From Luteipulveratus flavus (GTDB lineage Bacteria; Actinomycetota; Actinomycetes; Actinomycetales; Dermatophilaceae): DNA of 64,000 nt. Where the stretch lies: the NCBI RefSeq assembly GCF_029080175.1, contig NZ_JARFJC010000014.1, one strand, 5' to 3'. Every line of letters begins with the position of its first letter. Within the stretch, counting starts at the first letter, position 1. A program made the position numbers and the translations under genes. Shown in pieces: positions 8,817 to 17,690 of this stretch. Under the pieces are notes generated by a model, which made no database searches, was not told the DNA's origin, and saw only the letters and a program-made list of their open reading frames with translations.

Positions 8817-8833
8817 AAGCGCGGCTTGGCGGG

Positions 8834-9949
8834 TCAGGCGAGGGCTGCGGCGGGGGTGATGGCGTCCAGGTCGAACGCCTCGCCGACGGGCGGGCAGGTG
8901 ATGCTGCCCGCGTGCGTGTTCAGGCCGAGGGCCAGCGCCGCGTCCGCCCGCATCGCGTCCCGCCAGCCCTGGTTCGCCAGGCGCACCGCGTACGGCAGGG
9001 TCGCGTTGGTCAGCGCCCACGTCGAGGTGTTCGGGACGGCTCCGGGCATGTTGGCGACGCAGTAGAACGTCGACTCGTGCACCCGGAACGTCGGGTCGGC
9101 GTGCGTGGTCGGGCGGGTGTCCTCGAAGCAGCCGCCCTGGTCGACGGCGATGTCGACCAGCACCGAGCCGGGCTTCATCCGCGAGACCAGCTCGTTGCTG
9201 ACCAGCTTGGGCGCCTTGGCCCCCGGGATGAGGACGGCACCGATGACCATGTCGGCCGCCATGACCTCCTGCTCGACCGCGAGCCGCGACGACGCGAGCC
9301 CGTGGACGCGGTTGTTGTACCGCCAGAAGCTCATCCGCAGCTTGTCCAGGTCGGTGTCGAGGATCGTGACGTCCGCGCCCATGCCGAGCGCGATGTTCGC
9401 GGCGTTCTGGCCGGCGACGCCGCCGCCGAGGACGACGATCTTGGCGTTGGCCACTCCGCCGACGCCACCCATCAGCACGCCGCGCCCGCCCTGGGCCTTC
9501 ATCAGCGAGTGCGCGCCGACCTGCGGGGCGAGGCAGCCGGCGACCTCGGACATCGGGTACAGCAGCGGCAGCAGACCGGACGGCAGCTGCACGGTCTCGT
9601 ACGCGATCGCGGTCGTGCCGGTCTCGACGAGCTTCTCGGTGAGCGGCCGGTCGGCGGCCAGGTGCAGGTAGGTGAAGAGGATGAGGTCGTCGCGCAGTCG
9701 GTGGTACTCCTCCTCGACCGGCTCCTTGACCTTCATGACCATCTCCGCCTCGCCCCAGACGTCGTCGGCGGTGTCGACGATCCGGGCGCCCTGGGCGACG
9801 TACTCCTCGTCGCTGATGGAGGAGCCGGTGCCGGCGCCCTTCTGGACGAGGACCTCGTGTCCGTGGGAGACGAGCTCGTGCACGCCGACGGCGGTGATGC
9901 CGACGCGGAACTCGTTGTTCTTGACCTCGGTGGGTACACCAATGCGCAT
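8834..9949 (-). CDS. ald: Alanine dehydrogenase
   Basis: A 371-aa enzyme, the usual Ald length, interconverting L-alanine and pyruvate plus ammonia with NAD. It begins MRIGVPTEVKNNEFRVGIT, includes the family KVKEP motif and the Rossmann GGGVAGQNAANIALGMGA, and has the HTHAGSITCPPVGEAFD tail typical of Ald. The ATG was chosen to match the conserved N-terminus; an upstream in-frame extension runs into the divergent intergenic region. With the lactate-oxidising enzyme opposite, pyruvate metabolism is a common theme, though no direct link is shown. Confidence 0.96.
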   Translation of the reverse strand: MRIGVPTEVKNNEFRVGITAVGVHELVSHGHEVLVQKGAGTGSSISDEEYVAQGARIVDTADDVWGEAEMVMKVKEPVEEEYHRLRDDLILFTYLHLAADRPLTEKLVETGTTAIAYETVQLPSGLLPLLYPMSEVAGCLAPQVGAHSLMKAQGGRGVLMGGVGGVANAKIVVLGGGVAGQNAANIALGMGADVTILDTDLDKLRMSFWRYNNRVHGLASSRLAVEQEVMAADMVIGAVLIPGAKAPKLVSNELVSRMKPGSVLVDIAVDQGGCFEDTRPTTHADPTFRVHESTFYCVANMPGAVPNTSTWALTNATLPYAVRLANQGWRDAMRADAALALGLNTHAGSITCPPVGEAFDLDAITPAAALA

Positions 9950-10037
9950 GTGATGACGGTAACTCTCCACCGATTTCGTCGTCGAACGGGTGCGGTGCTC
10001 GATATGCGCCTCGTCCGTCGAGCCCAGGGAATTCGAC

Positions 10038-10051
10038 GTGATGCACGTCAC
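10038..10051. promoter_or_regulatory. CRP/GlxR-like palindrome
   Basis: GTGA-TGCACG-TCAC is a perfect inverted repeat matching the core of CRP-family sites (TGTGA-N6-TCACA). It sits in the divergent region between ald (start 9949) and the secreted hydrolase (start 10122), about 70-90 bp from either start. A cAMP-receptor-type regulator is a reasonable but untested reader. Confidence 0.5.
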
Positions 10052-10121
10052 ATCGCAGGGCTACGCGTCGGTAGCATCGGGATCCCGGTTCCCCCGGCCG
10101 GGCTTCCCCCAAGGAGATTCT

Positions 10122-10985
10122 GTGAAGTCCTGGACACCACGTAGTGCCGCCGCCGCGGTCGCCCTCTCCGCAGCCGTCGTCGGCGTCGCCGCACCCGCCG
10201 GACCCGCGTCCGCGTCCGTCGTCGAGCGCCCGCAGACCCTCGCTGCCGACAACCCGGCGCGGAACGGTCCGTACGCGTACACGAGCACGACGGTCAGCGA
10301 CGCCGCGACCCCCGGCTTCGGTGCGGCGACGATCTACTACCCGACGTCGACCACCGGCACGGTCGGCGGCGTCGCGATCTCGCCCGGCTTCACCGAGACC
10401 CAGTCGGCGATCAGCTGGTTCGGGCCGCGCCTGGCGTCGCACGGCTTCGTCGTCATCACGTTCAACACCAACTCCGGGCTCGACAGCCCCGACTCGCGTG
10501 GCGCCCAGCTGCTCGCCGCTCTCGACTACCTGACCGGCAGCAGCGCGGTGAAGGCGAAGGTCGACCCGTCCCGCCTGGCGGTCATGGGCCACTCGATGGG
10601 CGGCGGCGGCACGCTCGCCGCGGCGAAGTCGCGCCCGTCTCTCAAAGCGGCGATCCCCCTGGCGCCGTGGCACACCGACAAGACGTGGCCGGAGGTCACC
10701 ACCCCGACCCTGATCGTCGGCGCGGAGAACGACACCATCGCGCCGGTGGCCGACCACGCCGAGCCGTTCTACACCAGCCTTCCCGCGAACGCGGAGCACG
10801 CCTACCTCGAGCTCAACAACGCCAGCCACAGCGCCACGAACAGCGACAACCCGGCGACGTCCGTCCAGTCCGTCTCGTGGCTGAAGCACTTCGTCAACGG
10901 CGACACGAGCTACGACTCCTACCTGTGCCCGGGTCCCGCGCCGAGCTCGACCGTCGAGGAGTACCGCTCCACCTGCCCGTTCTGA
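10122..10985 (+). CDS. Secreted cutinase / PET-hydrolase-like polyesterase
   Basis: A 287-aa alpha/beta hydrolase with a Sec signal peptide (cleavage probably near residue 31-32). It aligns by eye along its whole length with Thermobifida cutinases, LCC and Ideonella PETase: oxyanion segment SPGFTETQS, GPRLASHGFVVIT, nucleophile S158 in GHSMGGGG, W183 in APWHTDK, D204 in GAENDTIAPV and H236 in NNASHSATN. A C-terminal Cys pair (C269, C285) matches the conserved disulfide. The GTG start has AAGGAG five bases upstream. Such enzymes hydrolyse cutin and synthetic polyesters outside the cell; activity on PET is a family inference. The residue after the catalytic His is Ser, as in Ideonella PETase, rather than the Phe of LCC. 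Confidence 0.88.
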   Translation: MKSWTPRSAAAAVALSAAVVGVAAPAGPASASVVERPQTLAADNPARNGPYAYTSTTVSDAATPGFGAATIYYPTSTTGTVGGVAISPGFTETQSAISWFGPRLASHGFVVITFNTNSGLDSPDSRGAQLLAALDYLTGSSAVKAKVDPSRLAVMGHSMGGGGTLAAAKSRPSLKAAIPLAPWHTDKTWPEVTTPTLIVGAENDTIAPVADHAEPFYTSLPANAEHAYLELNNASHSATNSDNPATSVQSVSWLKHFVNGDTSYDSYLCPGPAPSSTVEEYRSTCPF

Positions 10986-11071
10986 GCCACGGCTCGCCCG
11001 CATCCGCTCCGACGACAGATCCGACCCTCGGGCTCTGCCGTTGCCGACGGATGCGGGTTACCGTGGAGAGC

Positions 11072-12241
11072 ATGAGCGACGCGACGCGTCCCAGGTCCCG
11101 ACGACTGCTCGCCTCGGCGGGTGCGGCCATGATGGCCGTCACGCTGGCCGGATCTGCGCCTCATGCCTCCGCCTCGTCCCCGGACCTCGCGGCCGCCGCG
11201 TCCGTGCAGACGGTCGTGAGCTCGCTGAACATCCCGTGGGACGTCAGCTTCTTCCGGAACGGCGACATGCTTTTCACCGAGCGCGGCGGCCGGATCGTGC
11301 TGCGCACGGCGGCGGGCAACCGGACCATCAAGGCCCCGATGTCCGACCTGTACGTCGCGAGCGAGGGCGGGCTGATGGGCCTGGTGGTCGACCCGACCAC
11401 GGTCCACAGCTACTTCTACACGTGCCAGACCTACAAGTCGGGCAGCAATCCGGTCGACGTCCGCATCATCCAGTGGAAGCTGTCCGCCGACGGCACGTCC
11501 GCCGCGCGGCAACGGGTCGTGGTCTCCGGGCTGCCGCTCACGTCCGGACGGCACTCCGGCTGCCGGCTGCGGTTCACCCCCGGCTACCGCCTGAACGCCG
11601 GCACCGGTGACGCGGCGACGGGCGTGAACCCGCAGAACCTCGACAACCTGGGCGGCAAGACGCTGCGGATGGACCCGCGCGGCCCCGTCCCGAGCGACAA
11701 CCCGTACGCGGGCGCGACCACGAACCGCCGGTGGGTCAGCAGCTACGGCCACCGCAACGTGCAGGGCCTGGACGTGCGGCCGGGCACCTCCCAGCTGTGG
11801 AGCCAGGAGCAGGGCACCACACGCGACGACGAGACGAACGCCATCGTCTCCGGCGGCAACTACGGCTACGACCCCGTCCCTGGCTACAACGAGTCGGTCC
11901 CGATGACCGACACGACCAAGTTCCCGAACGCGATCCGGGCACGCTGGTCCTCCGGCTCCTCTACGGTCGCGACGTCCGGCATCACGTTCCTGCGTGGGTC
12001 CGGGTGGGGCCGCTGGAACGGCGCACTGGCGGTCGCCGAGCTCAAGGGCCAGGGCGTCCGGGTGCTGACGCTGAACTCCTCCGGCCAGGTCACCCGCCAG
12101 GAGCAGCTGCCCGCCCTCGACAACACCTACGGCCGGATCCGTACGGTGCAGAGCGGCCCCGGCGGTGCGCTGTACGTGACCACGTCCAACGGCAGCAACG
12201 ACAAGGTGCTGCGCCTGCCGCCGTACGCCCCGCCCGCCTGA
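11072..12241 (+). CDS. Secreted sorbosone/glucose dehydrogenase-like beta-propeller protein
   Basis: A 389-aa protein with a twin-Arg-containing N-terminus (RPRSRRLLASAG) and hydrophobic segment, so exported. The body matches the PQQ-dependent glucose/sorbosone dehydrogenase fold: IPWDVSFFRNGDMLFTERGG, SEGGLMGLVVDP, SGRHSGCRLRFTPG, SYGHRNVQGLDVRPG and SQEQGTTRDDETN. The His and Arg in GRHSGCR and GHRNVQG are at catalytic/PQQ positions of soluble glucose dehydrogenases. The ATG at 11072 is preferred; an in-frame ATG at 11051 would add seven residues. It runs in the same direction as the polyesterase. Substrate and cofactor are not known. Confidence 0.85.
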   Translation: MSDATRPRSRRLLASAGAAMMAVTLAGSAPHASASSPDLAAAASVQTVVSSLNIPWDVSFFRNGDMLFTERGGRIVLRTAAGNRTIKAPMSDLYVASEGGLMGLVVDPTTVHSYFYTCQTYKSGSNPVDVRIIQWKLSADGTSAARQRVVVSGLPLTSGRHSGCRLRFTPGYRLNAGTGDAATGVNPQNLDNLGGKTLRMDPRGPVPSDNPYAGATTNRRWVSSYGHRNVQGLDVRPGTSQLWSQEQGTTRDDETNAIVSGGNYGYDPVPGYNESVPMTDTTKFPNAIRARWSSGSSTVATSGITFLRGSGWGRWNGALAVAELKGQGVRVLTLNSSGQVTRQEQLPALDNTYGRIRTVQSGPGGALYVTTSNGSNDKVLRLPPYAPPA

Positions 12242-12255
12242 CCGGACGCCCCGCG

Positions 12256-12657
12256 TCAGGTCGCGGGGTTCGCCAGGTCGGCCTCGGACCGCAGGATGCA
12301 GAACTCGTTGCCCTCCGGGTCGGCGAGGACCACCCAGCCGGTGCCCGGCCCGTCGGTGCCGCGCAGGTCGGCGACCTGGGTCGCCCCGGCCGCGAGCACC
12401 CGCTCGACCTCCTCGTCGCGGGTTCCCTCGGTCGGTCGCAGGTCGAGGTGGATGCGGTTCTTGACCTGCTTGGTGTCAGGCACCTCGATGAACAGCAGCC
12501 GGTGGCCGGTCTGCGGATGCTCGATCATGCACTCCTCGTGGCCGGGCGCGTTCGGGTCGTCGGGCAGGTCCCGGTAGCCGAGCAGCCGCTTCCACCACTC
12601 GGAGAGCTCGTACGCGTCACGGCTGTCGATCGTGGTGTGCGAGATGAAGGACGTCAT
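12256..12657 (-). CDS. VOC (glyoxalase/bleomycin-resistance) family protein
   Basis: A 133-aa protein of the vicinal oxygen chelate fold: a beta-alpha-beta-beta-beta module beginning FISHTTIDSRDAYELSEWWKRLLG, with conserved RIHLDL and VLADPEGNEFCIL near the end. The ATG is supported by AGGGTGAGG directly upstream; an open extension upstream is low-complexity and has no such site. It is convergent with the sorbosone-dehydrogenase-like gene, 14 bp apart. Substrate unknown. Confidence 0.88.
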   Translation of the reverse strand: MTSFISHTTIDSRDAYELSEWWKRLLGYRDLPDDPNAPGHEECMIEHPQTGHRLLFIEVPDTKQVKNRIHLDLRPTEGTRDEEVERVLAAGATQVADLRGTDGPGTGWVVLADPEGNEFCILRSEADLANPAT

Positions 12658-12838
12658 CGCCTCACCCTGGCGCAGGACGTCAGCGCGCAGGTGGCGCTTC
12701 CCGCAACCGGAACCATCGAGCCGCGCGCCAGCGACCGTCGGTCCCCTGGGCCGCCGGATCGTGTGCGGGACCTGGGCTCTGGACCTGTGACCGAAGGTGC
12801 GCAGGAGCGCACCCTTCAGCACCGGTCCACCCGACCGA

Positions 12839-13762
12839 TCAGCGCAGTCGGACCGCGAGCTGGCCGTTGTCGAGGAGCCTGGTCTCGAGGAGGTCGTCGT
12901 GGTCCTCGACGAACGCCCGGAACGAGCTGAAGCCCAGCGACTTCTCCTTGAACGTGGAGTCCAGCCGCTGCATCTGGCTCTTCACGCTGGAGGAGTGCTG
13001 CCAGCCGTCGTCGCTCTTCTCCGCGCCGACCGCGACCGCCCGGCGCAGGAGTGCGGTCGCCTGGGCGGCCTTGCTGGTGGACGACTTGCGCGCCGGGGCG
13101 GTCTTGACCTTCGCGGCCTTCTTGGCGGGCGCCTTCGTCGTGGACCTCGCGTCCGACGCCGGCGCGGGCTCCTCGTGCGGGGCCTCGTCCGCGACCTCTG
13201 CGGCCTCGGTCACCCCGGGCAGGTCGCCGTAGGAGCTGAAGTCGTCGCACGCCGCGACCAGCGCCCGACTGGTCGAGCCGGCGACCCCGATCCCGACGAC
13301 GTACCGGCCCATCCGCTTGCAGCGCTGCGCGAGCGCGATGTAGTCGGAGTCGCCGCCGACCACGACGACGTGGGTGATGTCCGCGTGCTGGAACAGGTCG
13401 TCGATGGCGTCGATCGACAGCCGGATGTCGGCGCCGTTCTTGGTGCCCGACGTGGCGAACAGCTGCACGAGGTCCACGGCCCGGTCGGTCAGCTGACGCT
13501 GGTAGGCAGCGTTCGCTGGCACCGACCAGTCGGCGTACGCCCGCGTCAGCGCGACCGTCCCGAACGAGGAGGCGTAGTCGATGATCGCGCCCAGGTCGAC
13601 CTCCGCGTCGGCGAGCCGGCGGGAGACGTCGCCGTCCGAGCCGTCGCCCGGTGCGTGCCGCCGGGCCTCGTCGCGCCGCCACCGGCCGCTGCCGTGGACG
13701 GCGTCGTAGCGGGAGATGACCATGTTGTCGAAGTCGATGTACACAGCAACCCGCGCACTCAT
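12839..13762 (-). CDS. NYN-domain ribonuclease-like protein with C-terminal LOTUS/OST-HTH domain
   Basis: A 307-aa protein. Residues 1-165 form a NYN (PIN-like) nuclease domain: YIDFDNM at the N-terminus, SGTKNGADIRLSIDAI, and VVVGGDSDYIAL supply the acidic residues expected for metal binding. A Lys/Ala/Thr-rich linker (about 190-235) leads to a C-terminal winged-helix LOTUS/OST-HTH segment (DGWQHSSSVKSQMQRLDSTF, LGFSSFRAFVEDH), a putative RNA-binding module. This architecture is widespread in bacteria, with LabA-like relatives; the RNA target is unknown. It stands alone, oriented with the LAL regulator upstream of it. Confidence 0.88.
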   Translation of the reverse strand: MSARVAVYIDFDNMVISRYDAVHGSGRWRRDEARRHAPGDGSDGDVSRRLADAEVDLGAIIDYASSFGTVALTRAYADWSVPANAAYQRQLTDRAVDLVQLFATSGTKNGADIRLSIDAIDDLFQHADITHVVVVGGDSDYIALAQRCKRMGRYVVGIGVAGSTSRALVAACDDFSSYGDLPGVTEAAEVADEAPHEEPAPASDARSTTKAPAKKAAKVKTAPARKSSTSKAAQATALLRRAVAVGAEKSDDGWQHSSSVKSQMQRLDSTFKEKSLGFSSFRAFVEDHDDLLETRLLDNGQLAVRLR

Positions 13763-13787
13763 GCCCCGACCCTAGCCAGCCCGGGCG

Positions 13788-16769
13788 TCACCGGTCACCG
13801 GGCGGTGACTCGCGCGCGGCCTCGACCCCGCGTACGCCGAGGCGGTACGCGACGCGCGCCGCCTCCTGGCGGCCGGAGACGTCGAGCTTGCGCAGGATGT
13901 TGGACACGTGGACGCTGGCGGTCTTGGTGCTGATGAACAGCTCCTCGCCGATCTCCCGGTTGGTCCGCCCCTCGGCGAGACCGGCCAGCACCTCCAGCTC
14001 GCGCTCGGTCAGGCCGTACCGCCGCAGACCGGCCGGTGTCCCGTCCGCGTCGGGAGCGGCCACCCCCGTGGACGGCGTCCCGCCCACGGCGGGCGCCTCG
14101 TCCGCTGCCGGCAGATCGATCCGGTGCCACGCCGCCAGGCGGACCAGCTCCTCGCTCACGCGGACCATCCCCAGCCGCACCGCCCCGTCGTACGCCGCGC
14201 GCAGGGCCGCGATCGCCGCGCCGTCGACGCCCGCGTCCAGCCGCGCCTCGGCCGCCCGCCACCGCGCGTACAGCGCCCGCAACGGCTGGCCCACCGCGTC
14301 CCAGGCGGCGACCGCGGTGTCCCACAGCGCGGGGTCGGAGCGATGGGAGAAGCGGGCGTGCTCGGCCGCGAACCACGCCGCGTACGCCGCACTCTCGGGT
14401 CGGGCGCCGACGCGGTCCATCGCCTTCAGGAGGGGCGCGACGCGACGGTCCAGCGCTCGCTGCGAGCCTCGGTCGCGGTGCGCCTCCGCCTGGTCGGCGA
14501 GCGCGCGCATGCCCAGAGCGGCCAGCTCGTCGCCGAAACCCTCCTCGTCACCGCCGGCGATCAGGTCGAGTCCGTCGATCACCGCGTCGTACGCGGCGGC
14601 CGGGCGCCCCGCCCAGAGCTCGATGAGGGCCGTCAGCTCGTGGACGTCCCGCAGCCAGGCGTCCGGCGCACCCTCGGCCTCGACGACGGCGCGCGCCCGC
14701 CCGCACTGGTCCCACGCCGCCCGCAGGTCACCGCGCAGGACGGCGATGCGGGCGGACTGCATGAGCCCCGGCGCGGCCATGATCCCCCGGACGCGCCGTG
14801 CCTGCGGGTCGTCCAGCAGCGCCTGAGCCTCGTCCAGCCGACCGAGGGTGATGAGCGCCTCGCCGGTGTTGGCGCGCAGCAGGTTGCCCCGCTGGGCCGA
14901 CAGCCCGACGCGGGCGACCGCGGCCATCCCGGCGCGACCGACGTCCACGACCTCGTCCCACCGGCCGGCGAGGCCGAGGACGTGGCTGAGGTTGACGTAC
15001 GCCGTACCGATGTCGTGCGGCTCGCCGACCTCCTCGGCGATGGCGAGAGCCTCGCGCTGATGGGCCACACCGTCGTCGGTGCGTCCGCGGGCGGCCGCGG
15101 CCAGCCCGAGCGCGCTCTGCAGGCGGCCCTCCTCACGACGGGCGCCGGTGGCGCGGGCGAGGCGCAGACCGTGCTCACCCCACTCCTGCGCCTCCTCGAG
15201 CCGTGACCAGGCGCCCGCGAGCAGCGCCAGCCCGGCGTGGACCCGGGCCGCGAGCACGCTCACCTCGCCCTCGGGCAGGGCCGCGCGCGCCTGCCGGAAC
15301 CAGTGCTCCGCCCGCGGACCGCTCCCCGCCAGGTAGGCGTACGTCCCCAGCCGCTCGCAGAGCTCGGCCTGCTGAGCCGGTTCGGCCGCGAGGGCCAGAG
15401 CGGTCTCCCCCAGCCGCTCCGCCTCGACGGTGTCGCCGGTGAGTGCCGCCGCCTCGGCCGCGCGGCTCAGCAGCCGCATCGGGTCGTGGTCGGACGGCCA
15501 CCGTTGCGCCAGCTCGGCAGCGCGCCCGAACCACACCTGGGCGTCCGCGAACGCGTACACGCACTCGGCCGTCCGACCGGCCTCCACGGCCGCGTCCAGC
15601 GCCCGCTCCTCCTCGCCGGAGCGCAGCCAGTGCCGGGCGAGCTCCGCCGCGCGGACGTCCGCGGGCTCCGGCGAGGCAACGCCGGCGCGCGACCTCTCCA
15701 GCGCCGACGCCGCAGCGAGGTGCAGACGCGTCCGCTCGGTCGGCAGCAGCCCGCCGTACACGACCTCCTCGAACGCCGGGTGCCGGAAGCCGACCCGCTG
15801 CTCGTCGCGCAGCTCCAGCACGTGCTGCTCCAGAGCGGGACGCAGCGCCTGCTCGGCGTCCTCGACACCGACGTGGAGCGTGTCCGCGAGTCGTTCCAGC
15901 GGCACCGACCGACCGTGCACCGCGAGCGCGCTCAGCAGTGACCGCGACCCCTCGGGCAGGGCGTCGACCCGGGCGGCGAGCAGCTCCTGCAGCGTGACGG
16001 GCAGGGCGAGGTCCTCGCCGGTGCCGCGCAGCACGAGCTGCTCGATGAACAGCGGGTTGCCCGCGGACCGGGAGAGGGTCGAGTCGAGCAGGGTCGGATC
16101 AGGGTGACCGCTGGTCAATGAGGCGACCAGCCGCGCGGTCTCCTCGGCGTCCAGGCGGTCCAGCCCGATGCGCCGGGTGATGTCCAGCCGCCCGACCTCG
16201 GCCGCCCAGCCTGCGAGCGCCGAGCCGGGGGTGACGGCGTCGTCCCGGTACGTCGCGACCACGAGCACCCGCTCGGTGCTCATGTTCACCGCGAGGTAGC
16301 GCAGCAGGTCCAGCGTCGACCGGTCGGCCCAGTGCAGGTCCTCGACGAGGTGCAGCACCGGTGCGCTCGCCCCCAGCCGGTCGATGAGGGACAGCACGGC
16401 CTGGAACAGCGCAGCCTGGCTCGCCCGCTCCGCATCCTCGGCGTCGGCGACACCCGTCACGAGCCGCGCGAGCGCCGCGGACCGCGTGAGCTCCTGGCGT
16501 ACGACGCCGTGCCCGCGCAGCCGCCGCAGCCCTTGCCGCAGGGGCGCGTACGGCAGCGGCTCGCCGGCCATCGGGACGCAGGCCCCGGCGACCAGGGTGG
16601 GCTCGTACCGGGCGACGACCTCGCGCAGCAGGCGCGTCTTGCCGACCCCCGTCTCACCCGTGAGGAGCACCAGGCACGGCGCACCGTCCCCGGCGAGCCG
16701 CAGCAGGGCGCCCAGCTCGTCGAGGACGTCCGTCCGCCCGACGAGGCCGGTCGACGCCACCTCGGCCAT
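13788..16769 (-). CDS. LAL-type LuxR-family transcriptional regulator with AAA ATPase domain
   Basis: A 993-aa large ATP-binding LuxR regulator (MalT-like STAND protein). Near the N-terminus are Walker A TGETGVGKTR and a Walker B-like LHLVEDLHWADRS. The middle is TPR-rich helical sequence. The C-terminus has a LuxR HTH (LTERELEVLAGLAEGRTN, then STKTASVHVSNILRKLD). It acts as a ligand- and ATP-dependent activator. The gene is divergent from the secreted RTX-repeat protein across about 120 bp, which makes that operon a plausible target; no operator was identified. Confidence 0.93.
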   Translation of the reverse strand: MAEVASTGLVGRTDVLDELGALLRLAGDGAPCLVLLTGETGVGKTRLLREVVARYEPTLVAGACVPMAGEPLPYAPLRQGLRRLRGHGVVRQELTRSAALARLVTGVADAEDAERASQAALFQAVLSLIDRLGASAPVLHLVEDLHWADRSTLDLLRYLAVNMSTERVLVVATYRDDAVTPGSALAGWAAEVGRLDITRRIGLDRLDAEETARLVASLTSGHPDPTLLDSTLSRSAGNPLFIEQLVLRGTGEDLALPVTLQELLAARVDALPEGSRSLLSALAVHGRSVPLERLADTLHVGVEDAEQALRPALEQHVLELRDEQRVGFRHPAFEEVVYGGLLPTERTRLHLAAASALERSRAGVASPEPADVRAAELARHWLRSGEEERALDAAVEAGRTAECVYAFADAQVWFGRAAELAQRWPSDHDPMRLLSRAAEAAALTGDTVEAERLGETALALAAEPAQQAELCERLGTYAYLAGSGPRAEHWFRQARAALPEGEVSVLAARVHAGLALLAGAWSRLEEAQEWGEHGLRLARATGARREEGRLQSALGLAAAARGRTDDGVAHQREALAIAEEVGEPHDIGTAYVNLSHVLGLAGRWDEVVDVGRAGMAAVARVGLSAQRGNLLRANTGEALITLGRLDEAQALLDDPQARRVRGIMAAPGLMQSARIAVLRGDLRAAWDQCGRARAVVEAEGAPDAWLRDVHELTALIELWAGRPAAAYDAVIDGLDLIAGGDEEGFGDELAALGMRALADQAEAHRDRGSQRALDRRVAPLLKAMDRVGARPESAAYAAWFAAEHARFSHRSDPALWDTAVAAWDAVGQPLRALYARWRAAEARLDAGVDGAAIAALRAAYDGAVRLGMVRVSEELVRLAAWHRIDLPAADEAPAVGGTPSTGVAAPDADGTPAGLRRYGLTERELEVLAGLAEGRTNREIGEELFISTKTASVHVSNILRKLDVSGRQEAARVAYRLGVRGVEAARESPPGDR

Positions 16770-16893
16770 GGCCCCAGCATGGCCCGGCTAAGGCGTCCGG
16801 GGCCACATCTGAGGTAGGCGACCGATGTGCGGGGTCCGGTGGCGTTCCTAGCGTCGCTGCATCGCTTGAACCCGTCACGAAAGGACACCAGCG

Positions 16894-17676
16894 ATGCGAC
16901 TCACGACCAGACCCCGACGACGCACGACTGTGACCGCCGTGGTCGCCGCCATGGCGATCTTCGGCCTCACCGCACCCGCGGTCCTCGCCGTCGCCGAGCC
17001 CGGCACGCCCGCCAAGGACGTGCACATCGGCCTCGACAACGACAACGCGGCGAACACCTTCGTCCAGCCGCCCGGCGTCACGGCCAAGCAGCACATGGAC
17101 AGCACCGACGTGCTGCTCGGCCGCGGCAACGACGACCTGCTGATCGGGAACCTCGGCGGCGACACGCTCCTCGGCGGCACCGGGGACGACATCGAGATCG
17201 GCGGCCCGGAGAACTTCGCCGCACCCAACAGCGACGTGATCGTCGGCGACCGCGGCAACGACATCAACATCTGGGCGCCCGGCGACGGCAGCGACGCGTT
17301 CCTCGGCCAGGAGGGCTTCGACACCATGGTCTTCGCCCCCTTTCAGAAGAACGCCGACGGCTCGCTGAAGCTCGAGCGGCGGCTGCACCGCACGGTGCCG
17401 CGCGTCGACATCGGGGGCAAGGCGCCGTTCAGCTGCGACATCGTCCGAGTGCCGAAGGAGCAGCGGCTGGGCTTCCAGTTCCTGGTCCGGTTCAACGTCA
17501 ACGGCGTTCCTGCCGTGACGGTCAGGCAGAAGGACGTCGAGCGCGTCTTCTGCCCCAGCCCGGAGACCGGCATGGCCCGGGTCGCCGACCTCACCACCCG
17601 CTACCCGTCGTTCCGCACCGTCCCGCTGAACCGGGTGGGCGGCGTCACCGGCGCGATCCTCGCTCCTGCGGGCTGA
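16894..17676 (+). CDS. Secreted RTX-type calcium-binding repeat protein
   Basis: A 260-aa protein with an N-terminal signal peptide (hydrophobic stretch ending near LAVAEP). Residues about 65-135 contain hemolysin-type nonapeptide repeats: LLGRGNDDLLIG, LGGDTLLGGTGDDIEIGG and VGDRGNDINIWAPGDGSD, which bind Ca2+ in a beta-roll. The remaining C-terminal half has two Cys residues and no recognised domain. The ATG has GAAAGGA upstream. It is 14 bp ahead of the FAD oxidoreductase gene and divergent from the LAL regulator. Export is likely by Sec, not type I. Function unknown. Confidence 0.85.
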   Translation: MRLTTRPRRRTTVTAVVAAMAIFGLTAPAVLAVAEPGTPAKDVHIGLDNDNAANTFVQPPGVTAKQHMDSTDVLLGRGNDDLLIGNLGGDTLLGGTGDDIEIGGPENFAAPNSDVIVGDRGNDINIWAPGDGSDAFLGQEGFDTMVFAPFQKNADGSLKLERRLHRTVPRVDIGGKAPFSCDIVRVPKEQRLGFQFLVRFNVNGVPAVTVRQKDVERVFCPSPETGMARVADLTTRYPSFRTVPLNRVGGVTGAILAPAG

Positions 17677-17690
17677 GAGGAGCAGGGGCC

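Noticed and set aside
8334..11003. An 889-codon open frame on the minus strand
   Set aside because: It runs antisense or out of frame through the hydroxy-acid oxidase, ald and polyesterase genes; Arg/Gly-rich and without domains, a typical GC-rich shadow.
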